From Methylomarinum sp. (GTDB lineage: Bacteria; Pseudomonadota; Gammaproteobacteria; Methylococcales; Methylomonadaceae): a stretch of 7,475 bases of DNA. Where the stretch lies: contig WTAG01000310.1 of NCBI GenBank assembly GCA_013139755.1, positions 1 to 7,475 on the forward strand, read 5' to 3'. Made by a program: the position numbers and the translations under genes. The notes below the pieces were generated by a model. It made no database searches, had not been told where the DNA came from, and worked only from the letters and a program-made list of their open reading frames with translations. The first letter of the stretch is position 1; each line of letters begins with the position of its first letter. This document shows positions 1-5,466 of this stretch, one piece after another.

Positions 1-1916
1 TAATCAGCATAGATTTCAATCACTTCAAAGGTTTGTTCTCCCTGAGCGGTTCGCAACTGAATGTTGTCTCCAATCTCAAAGCCGTGATGATAAGCATAAG
101 GCTCAGTCACAAAAACACTGTTCTGACGGTTAAATGTCTCCCATACTTCACTGCTCTGTTGTTTAAAAATAAACCCCTGTTTGGACTTTGTATTGATTTC
201 AAACACAGAAACTTTGCTGAGGGTATTGCCGCTAATTAATTGGGTGCGCAGCACACTGCTGAGCATTTCCACCCCATTCAGTTTAGCCAGTTTTTGTTTC
301 AACAAGTGGTCCGCTGCCGATTTATTAGTTGCTTGCATGTTACCGGATAAATTCACATACAGATCTGCTTGCAAACTGGTTTGTACCCACTCAGAAACAG
401 TCTGACGAAAACTGCCTATCATTAAATCCATCCCTATTGCTGCAGCAACAGCGATCATTAATGTCGCTATCGCACAACCGGTTCGACTTATTTCAGCACT
501 TACCATTCGTACCGGAAACCGGGCTAATACACTGTATGAACGAGACATCATGCCTTCAAATACTTTCATTAGTACCAAGGTAACCAGGGGTGTCAGTAAA
601 GCAAAGCCGAACAATATCAGAAAAATACTAGTCAACCCCAGAGTGACATTGTTGCCTGAATACACAACCAGAGTTACACCACTGAGAATAAAAAGTACAG
701 CCAGCAGAGCGGCTGATTTAATTAACTGGCGAGCATCAGATTCCAATTGTGAACGTAATAATGTGTGATGGGGAGATTGTTTAGTGGCCTCCCAGGACGG
801 TAATAAAACAGCTATTAAGGTTGCTGCTATACCCAGTAAAAAGCTTTTGCCAATTTGTAAGGGGCTGATCATTAATGAGCTACGATCTACTGGGAAATAA
901 AGGGCATTGATGGTTCCTGAAATTAAATGTAATAAGCCATGACCCAGAATAATGCCCAATACAATACCCAAAACTGTACCGATAACTGCCAGCAACAAGG
1001 CTTCACTAATAATGATGTTAAATATCTGATGACGGGTCACACCAATCGAACGCAAGCATCCTATTAAACGCCTGCGCTGTATCACCAGAAAAGTCATGGT
1101 GTTATAAATTAAAAACATACCCACCAATAGAGAAAGCATACCCAGAGCAGTTAAATTAATTGAAAATGCATGGGTCATTTGCTGCAATGATGCCAGCTGA
1201 TCATTCAGTGGCATTAATAACACATCAGCGGGTAAAGCCTCGCGTAACTGCTGTAATTTTATGGTCTGGTCATGATCAATAAGCACATCAATAGCGCTGA
1301 GTCTGCCCAATAACCCCAATAATTCCTGTGCTGTAGCAATATCGGTAATTATCAAATGCTCTAACAATTCCCCTGCATCATTCTCAGGTATCCAATCGAT
1401 AATTTTCAACACATGTATATCCGTATCAGTCATTACGGTAAACGGGTCACCGATTTGCAATTGCATTTTCTCGGCAGTTGTTCGACTGATTAAAGCCGTG
1501 TTTGGTTCGGTCATTAAGCTCAAATTATCCCCATCCTGATATTGTTGCTGCCAGGCAGATTGAAATGTGTTTTCAATCAAAGGGTCTATGCCGTAGAGTT
1601 TAAAAGTGTTTTCAGTTGTTGCAGTGGAGTGTACATATCCATTAATGACTGGCGACAGATGTTGTATACCGTGTTTAACTCTCAAGCGAGTATATAATTT
1701 TTCATCCAGCCCACCATCACTAGCAATAATTCTATAGGATGATTTTCCTGATAATAACTGGGTCGTCTGTTTAAATGATGCTAATGAGCTTTCCAGTGCC
1801 AGATCGATAGAAACAACAACAGCGACCCCCAGGGTAATCCCGACTATGGCTAAAACCAATTGCCAGGGATGTCGGTATAAGAAGTTGCGACTGGCTTTTT
1901 TAAGAAGACGCCTCAT
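1..1916 (-). CDS. ABC transporter permease, MacB/FtsX fold, AttF/AttG-like (3' end missing)
   Basis: Reading the minus strand from the ATG at 1914-1916 gives 638 codons with no stop up to the left edge, so the C-terminus is missing. The start ([10 protein letters not shown]) is basic, followed by a membrane helix at about residues 19-41. Residues 45-245 form a large extracytoplasmic region of the MacB-core type. Helices follow at about 251-277, 300-328 and 355-374, making a first FtsX domain, with a short basic cytoplasmic loop (RRRLIGCLRSIG, 281-292) typical of the family. Further helices lie at about 399-419, 426-455 and 480-500, and a second extracytoplasmic domain starts near 503. This repeated layout matches long permeases of roughly 800-850 residues that pair with a separate ATPase, so about 200 residues with a last FtsX domain should lie outside. 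It overlaps the ATPase gene by four bases and has no strong ribosome site of its own. The family moves or extracts envelope molecules without a classic channel; the substrate here is unknown. Confidence 0.88.
   Translation of the reverse strand, partial: MRRLLKKASRNFLYRHPWQLVLAIVGITLGVAVVVSIDLALESSLASFKQTTQLLSGKSSYRIIASDGGLDEKLYTRLRVKHGIQHLSPVINGYVHSTATTENTFKLYGIDPLIENTFQSAWQQQYQDGDNLSLMTEPNTALISRTTAEKMQLQIGDPFTVMTDTDIHVLKIIDWIPENDAGELLEHLIITDIATAQELLGLLGRLSAIDVLIDHDQTIKLQQLREALPADVLLMPLNDQLASLQQMTHAFSINLTALGMLSLLVGMFLIYNTMTFLVIQRRRLIGCLRSIGVTRHQIFNIIISEALLLAVIGTVLGIVLGIILGHGLLHLISGTINALYFPVDRSSLMISPLQIGKSFLLGIAATLIAVLLPSWEATKQSPHHTLLRSQLESDARQLIKSAALLAVLFILSGVTLVVYSGNNVTLGLTSIFLILFGFALLTPLVTLVLMKVFEGMMSRSYSVLARFPVRMVSAEISRTGCAIATLMIAVAAAIGMDLMIGSFRQTVSEWVQTSLQADLYVNLSGNMQATNKSAADHLLKQKLAKLNGVEMLSSVLRTQLISGNTLSKVSVFEINTKSKQGFIFKQQSSEVWETFNRQNSVFVTEPYAYHHGFEIGDNIQLRTAQGEQTFEVIEIYAD
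1913..1916 (-). other. ATGA stop/start overlap joining ATPase and permease
   Basis: On the minus strand the permease ATG (1914-1916) and the ATPase TGA (1913-1915) share bases as ATGA. No good Shine-Dalgarno sequence precedes the permease start. Together these suggest translation of the permease by re-initiation after the ATPase, which would keep the two partners in proportion. Confidence 0.85.
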
Positions 1917-2608
1917 ATGTTGTCAGCCGCCAACTGTAGTGTTTTATTATTGATTGCAAACACCCTGTCAGCTTGACCGATCACTTCATCACTGTGTGTC
2001 GCCATAATAAGGGTCTTGCCTGCGTTTCGAACCAGTTTATTTAATAATTTCAGGACTTGTTTACCAGTATCCAGATCCAGATTACCTGTGGGTTCATCAG
2101 CAAGAATAATATCCGGGTTATGAACCAGCGCCCTGGCAATCGCAACCCGTTGTTGTTCACCTCCGGATAAACGATCTGGATAGCTATCAAGACGATTAGC
2201 CAGATCCAGTTGCGCCAGTAGATCATTGACTTTTTCCCGATCATTGCGACTAATTGGCTTGATTAGTTCCAAAGGCAGTAGCAGGTTTTCAGCAACCGTC
2301 AGGGTCGGGATTAAATTATATGCCTGAAATACAAAACCGATATGATGTCGACGAAACAAGGTTCGTTGATGCTCAGATAGCAGACAAAGGTTGGTACCGT
2401 TGACCCGAATATCTCCATTTGAGGGCTGATCTATACCACTGATCAAATTGAGTAGGGTGGATTTCCCGGAACCACTGCGCCCCAACAAGACAATAAATTC
2501 ACCGGCCGCGACAGACAATGTCAAATGTTTAAAGATAATATGCTGCTGTCCAGATTCCCGATAATCTTTACTGAGTCGGGAGAGTTCAATGACTGGTTTT
2601 TTTATCAT
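1913..2608 (-). CDS. ABC transporter ATP-binding protein, LolD/MacB/AttE type
   Basis: A complete 231-residue nucleotide-binding subunit, the usual length for the LolD/MacB ATPase group. Visible motifs are Walker [10 protein letters not shown] (43-51), Q-loop glutamine 95 within [17 protein letters not shown], signature LSGGEQQR (147-154), Walker B IILADEP (167-173, catalytic E172), D-loop GNLD (175-178) and H-loop H205. The phrase [14 protein letters not shown] after the Q-loop is typical of the MacB/LolD branch and argues against import ATPases. It should bind the cytoplasmic face of the permease encoded next and power it by ATP hydrolysis. The ATG at 2606-2608 has a weak CCAGG-type ribosome site about nine bases upstream. 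Its stop codon shares bases with the permease start. The family is clear; the exact system (AttE-like, YbbA-like or other) is not. Confidence 0.93.
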   Translation of the reverse strand: MIKKPVIELSRLSKDYRESGQQHIIFKHLTLSVAAGEFIVLLGRSGSGKSTLLNLISGIDQPSNGDIRVNGTNLCLLSEHQRTLFRRHHIGFVFQAYNLIPTLTVAENLLLPLELIKPISRNDREKVNDLLAQLDLANRLDSYPDRLSGGEQQRVAIARALVHNPDIILADEPTGNLDLDTGKQVLKLLNKLVRNAGKTLIMATHSDEVIGQADRVFAINNKTLQLAADNI

Positions 2609-2796
2609 AATAAAGAACCTGGTTTTGTAACTGATTTATCTTTAAAAGACATGAATCTGTTGATTAATGATAATGCATAAGGCCAGGGTAGATGAATTAG
2701 AGCAATGGAGGTACAGAGGAGCATTTATCGGCCAGTCTATCTTCGACGTTACGCAATCAGTTATAAATCTTATTTCATGTCTGCCGCCAAGCTCAG

Positions 2797-2828
2797 TTGA
2801 ATGCCACTAACTTGAATAGGCATTGAAT
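2797..2828. repeat. Three TTGAAT hexamers overlapping an AATGCC/GGCATT inverted repeat
   Basis: TTGAAT occurs at 2797-2802, 2812-2817 and 2823-2828, and in inverted form (ATTCAA) at 2857-2862. The inverted repeat AATGCC (2800-2805) / GGCATT (2819-2824) overlaps the first and third copies. The cluster sits 40-70 bases upstream of the exporter start, where an operator or activator site could be. In AT-rich DNA such hexamers can recur by chance, so a regulatory role is only a suggestion. Confidence 0.3.
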
Positions 2829-2829
2829 G

Positions 2830-2858
2830 TTATATTTGACTGCGATTATTAAGATAAT
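2830..2858 (+). promoter_or_regulatory. Weak candidate sigma70-type promoter for the ABC exporter
   Basis: A GATAAT hexamer (2853-2858) resembles a -10 element and lies 17 bases after TTATAT (2830-2835), a poor -35 match. A TTGACT at 2836-2841 is a better -35 sequence, but its spacing to GATAAT is only 11 bases. If the -10 is real, transcription would start within a few bases of the ATG at 2868. That fits the lack of a Shine-Dalgarno sequence but would make the message nearly leaderless. Confidence 0.2.
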
Positions 2859-2867
2859 TCAATCCTT

Positions 2868-4634
2868 ATGCATAAAACTCAAACCGGTCATCGCAGATTT
2901 AGCGCATTAAGCCATCTGGTGGTTTTTTTCAAACCTTATAAAATCAGAATGCTAGTGGCGTTTATAGTCTTGATAATTGCAGCCGCCGCAGCACTGGCAT
3001 TACCCATAGCGATTAAATTAATTATCGACCAGGGTTATTTACTACAGCATAATGAACTGCTTAATCAAAATTTTCTGTTGCTGTTTGTCATCGTTATAGT
3101 CATGGCCGTGTTTTCTGCAACACGATTTTATCTGGTCATGTGGATTGGAGAACGAATTGTCGCGGATATCCGCTCGAAACTTTATCAACATATCCTAAAA
3201 ATGGAACCAGCCTTTTTTGAGGCCACCCGAACGGGAGAAGTTCTGTCACGTCTTACCACTGATACCACACTGGTCCAATCGGTAGTTGGAGCCGGTATCT
3301 CTGTTGCTTTACGATGTTCTTTTTTACTCACTGGCAGTTTGATCATGTTATCTGTCACCAATCTTCAACTCACCGCTTTAATCCTGATCATCGTTCCTCT
3401 GGTGATACTGCCCTTAATCATCTTCGGGCGGAAAATCAGACGCTTATCAAAAAAAAACCAGGATTGTATTGCCGAGTCCAGTGCTATAGCCGGGGAAACA
3501 TTCAGTGCCATACAAATGCTACAGTCTTATCTTCTGGAGGACTTTTATAGTCAGCGCTTTAATGCCTCGGTAGAAAATGCATTTGCTACCGCAGGTAAAC
3601 GATTGACCGCAAGAGCAATGCTGGCAGCATTTGCCATATTTATTGTTTTTACTGCCATGATGGCTATTGTCTGGCTAGGTGCCCAATGGGTTATGGCAGG
3701 CAAAATGACTTTAGGGGAACTGGGTCAGTTTCTAATTTATGCCATTATGGTCGCTACAAATACCGCCGCGCTCAGTGAGGTTTGGGGCGATATTCAACGA
3801 GCTGCCGGGGCAATGGAACGTATCCTGGAGTTATTGAAATCTCAACCGAAAATTATTTCTCCCAGGCATTCCATGTTGATACCATCGGATACACTGGAAG
3901 CCATCAGTTTTAACAATATTTCATTTCATTATCCATCACGACCAGAACAACATGCTTTATACAATTTCTCCCTTGATATTTTGCCTGGCGAAACGATTGC
4001 TTTGGTTGGTCCTTCCGGAGCCGGTAAAAGCACTGTGTTTCAGTTATTGTTACGTTTTTATGAGATACAAAAAGGGCACATTACCTTAGGCGGAATTGAT
4101 ATAACAAAGGCCGATATTAAACAACTTAGGCAAGTTTGTGCCATCGTACCTCAGGAAACCTCAATATTCGCAGCAACTGTGATGGAAAATATTCGCTATG
4201 GAAAACCAGACGCTGACGATAATGAAATCAGAGCAGTAGCCGTGGCAGCGGCTGCCGATGAATTTATCCAGCGACTACCCGATGGCTACAATAGCTTTCT
4301 GGGGGAACGCGGTATCAGACTATCGGGAGGCCAGCGTCAGCGGATAGCGATTGCTAGAGCGATACTTAAAAATGCACCTGTTTTATTATTGGATGAAGCA
4401 ACCAGTTCTCTGGATGCTGAGAGTGAAAAACTGGTTCAGGATGCCCTGCAGCATTTAATGCAACACCGTACTACCCTGGTCATCGCCCATCGACTGGCAA
4501 CCGTTTTACGAGCCGACAGAATTGTGGTGATGAATCACGGGGAAATTGTTGCCATCGGTACTCATCAGCAATTGCTTGAGCAAAAGGGTCTTTATGCCAG
4601 ACTGGCAGCATTGCAGTTTGGTGAAATGGATTAA
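2868..4634 (+). CDS. ABC half-exporter, MsbA-related (subfamily B), fused membrane and ATPase domains
   Basis: A complete 588-residue protein, normal length for a homodimeric type IV (MsbA/Sav1866-like) exporter. A short cytoplasmic elbow (1-27) precedes six membrane helices at about 28-54, 68-92, 142-163, 165-187, 252-274 and 283-303. The ATPase domain starts near 345, with A-loop tyrosine 355 in FHYPSRP, Walker A GPSGAGKST (381-389), Q-loop Q429, X-loop GERG just before the signature LSGGQRQR (485-492), Walker B VLLLDE (505-510) with catalytic E510, D-loop SSLD (513-516) and H-loop H541. All catalytic residues are present, so it should be active. The sequence resembles the proteobacterial MsbA-related group more than a dedicated lipid A flippase; the substrate may be a lipid or a hydrophobic compound and cannot be read here. 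The ATG at 2868 is the first in frame after a TAA at 2850-2852, but no ribosome site precedes it. It is divergent from the ATPase-permease operon. Confidence 0.92.
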   Translation: MHKTQTGHRRFSALSHLVVFFKPYKIRMLVAFIVLIIAAAAALALPIAIKLIIDQGYLLQHNELLNQNFLLLFVIVIVMAVFSATRFYLVMWIGERIVADIRSKLYQHILKMEPAFFEATRTGEVLSRLTTDTTLVQSVVGAGISVALRCSFLLTGSLIMLSVTNLQLTALILIIVPLVILPLIIFGRKIRRLSKKNQDCIAESSAIAGETFSAIQMLQSYLLEDFYSQRFNASVENAFATAGKRLTARAMLAAFAIFIVFTAMMAIVWLGAQWVMAGKMTLGELGQFLIYAIMVATNTAALSEVWGDIQRAAGAMERILELLKSQPKIISPRHSMLIPSDTLEAISFNNISFHYPSRPEQHALYNFSLDILPGETIALVGPSGAGKSTVFQLLLRFYEIQKGHITLGGIDITKADIKQLRQVCAIVPQETSIFAATVMENIRYGKPDADDNEIRAVAVAAAADEFIQRLPDGYNSFLGERGIRLSGGQRQRIAIARAILKNAPVLLLDEATSSLDAESEKLVQDALQHLMQHRTTLVIAHRLATVLRADRIVVMNHGEIVAIGTHQQLLEQKGLYARLAALQFGEMD

Positions 4635-4639
4635 TCTGA

Positions 4640-4722
4640 GATAACAATAGGCTAAATTAATACGCTGTGGAAATTAAAATTAATTGATCTATGACTATAT
4701 TGTTATCCTCTATTCAATAACA
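4640..4722. repeat. Competing inverted repeats downstream of the exporter gene
   Basis: GATAACAATA (4640-4649) is the exact reverse complement of TATTGTTATC (4698-4707). Inside, AATTAAT (4655-4661) can pair with ATTAATT (4679-4685). The right arm can instead pair onward: TGTTAT (4701-4706) with ATAACA (4717-4722). The middle segment can therefore form either of two exclusive hairpins. All stems are AT-rich and no T-run follows, so this is not a standard terminator. It may affect the 3' end of the exporter message or the leader of the next gene, or be chance. Confidence 0.35.
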
Positions 4723-4738
4723 TTATTTAGCAAAACTA

Positions 4739-4770
4739 TTCATTTTTTGTTGCTGAACATAAAAAATGAA
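4739..4770. repeat. Ten-base AT-rich inverted repeat, possible hairpin
   Basis: Positions 4739-4748 (TTCATTTTTT) are the exact reverse complement of 4761-4770 (AAAAAATGAA). Three further pairs (GTT 4749-4751 with AAC 4756-4758) can close a GCTG loop, leaving a two-base bulge. The stem is mostly A-T and no T-tract follows on either strand. It could mark the end of the exporter transcript or protect a 3' end, but it is not a textbook factor-independent terminator. Confidence 0.35.
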
Positions 4771-4848
4771 ACTTTAAAAAACCTCATAACTCTAATTAGT
4801 CGTCATTAGTTTTACGACAATTTTTCAGGTCTATTTTTTTATCAGATT

Positions 4849-4852
4849 GGAG
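4849..4852 (+). promoter_or_regulatory. Ribosome binding site GGAG that fixes the start of the next gene
   Basis: GGAG sits six bases before the ATG at 4859-4861, ideal spacing. An in-frame TTG at 4847 overlaps this site and has no ribosome site of its own, so 4859 is the more likely start. Confidence 0.8.
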
Positions 4853-4858
4853 AACATC

Positions 4859-5338
4859 ATGAGAAGAATTTATTTTTTAGTTCCCGATATTAAAACCACT
4901 CATAGAGTTGTGGACGAACTACGCTCTGAAGGCATAGAAGATCGACATATGCATGTATTAGCGAAGAGAGACACACCTATGGAAGATATGCCTGAAGCTT
5001 CGGTATTTGAAAAAACTGATTTTATTCCCGCCCTGGAGCGAGGTGCAGCATTAGGCGCTTCAACGGGTTTATTAGCGGGTCTTGTCGCTTTACGTTTTGC
5101 TGGATTTGCCATTGCAGGCGGGCCTGTGTTGGGGCTTTTGTTCTTTGGCGCCACAATAGGGACCATGGCGAGTGGATTAGCAGGTCTTCAAATCGGAAAT
5201 TCCAGAGTTAAACAGTATGAAGAAGCTATTGAAGAAGGGGGATTGTTAGTCATGGTCGACATTAGCAAAGAGCGAATTGACGAAATCAGTAAAGGCATTG
5301 TTAAACATCACCCAACAGCTGAGTTTGGAGGAATTTAA
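4859..5338 (+). CDS. DUF1269-like small membrane-associated protein
   Basis: A 159-residue protein of unknown function when read from the ATG at 4859, which has a well-placed GGAG. Residues 3-35 (starting RIYFLVPD) look like a strand-helix-strand unit. Residues 62-107 are hydrophobic and very rich in glycine and alanine, probably a membrane hairpin with tight GxxxG-type packing (GAALGASTGLLAG, 62-74). Residues 128-150 (starting GLLVMVDISKERI) give a further strand and helix. The two outer parts together could form one small ferredoxin-like domain split by the membrane insert. I recognise the overall type as DUF1269-like from memory of similar proteobacterial proteins; no enzyme motif is visible. 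Partly similar glycine-rich proteins are linked to general stress, but that role is only an analogy here. It appears to be a single-gene unit, 224 bases after the exporter and convergent with the next gene. Confidence 0.8.
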   Translation: MRRIYFLVPDIKTTHRVVDELRSEGIEDRHMHVLAKRDTPMEDMPEASVFEKTDFIPALERGAALGASTGLLAGLVALRFAGFAIAGGPVLGLLFFGATIGTMASGLAGLQIGNSRVKQYEEAIEEGGLLVMVDISKERIDEISKGIVKHHPTAEFGGI

Positions 5339-5466
5339 CCAATTTAGCCGCTTTCGTATGAAACAAAAATATTTTAAAGAATATTGCTCCCTGCGATCTT
5401 TATCAAATAAAGAAAGTAGGCATCTGAAACAAAACGGCCGAGTCAGAATCGATTTTGCCCCTTTGC
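5339..5466. other. Convergent intergenic gap, 128 bases
   Basis: This gap lies between the stops of two converging genes. AATATT repeats (5368-5373 and 5380-5385) can form a weak six-pair stem with a TTAAAG loop. On the minus strand, CAAAATCG and CGTTTTG can pair imperfectly around a loop of about 13 bases (roughly 5430-5457), followed by a short T-rich stretch, a possible weak terminator for the leftward gene. Neither is convincing alone. I see no gene here. Confidence 0.35.

Larger units (their letters stand above)
2609..2867. promoter_or_regulatory. Divergent intergenic region between two ABC transport units
   Basis: These 259 bases separate the starts of two divergently transcribed genes and must hold the promoters of both, unless one is read from elsewhere. 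I could not assign a convincing -35/-10 pair for the leftward operon. For the rightward gene a weak candidate and a cluster of TTGAAT hexamers are listed separately. No RNA gene or supported small protein gene was seen; an open frame of 31 codons starting near 2705 lacks a ribosome site at a sensible distance. Confidence 0.6.

Noticed and set aside
33..768. Several short plus-strand open frames across the left part of the window
   Set aside because: They lie opposite the continuous permease reading frame and encode no recognisable domains; they are antisense shadows.
2705..2800. Possible 31-codon peptide in the divergent intergenic region
   Set aside because: No Shine-Dalgarno sequence at a proper distance and no recognisable features; length is expected by chance.
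2868..4634. Annotation as the essential lipid A flippase msbA
   Set aside because: Similarity is to the wider MsbA-related group and no lpxK gene follows, as is common next to true msbA; substrate cannot be assigned.
4799..4825. GTCGT/ACGAC stem followed by AATTTTT as a terminator before the DUF1269-like gene
   Set aside because: Only five pairs with a ten-base loop and a short T-run; too weak to call.
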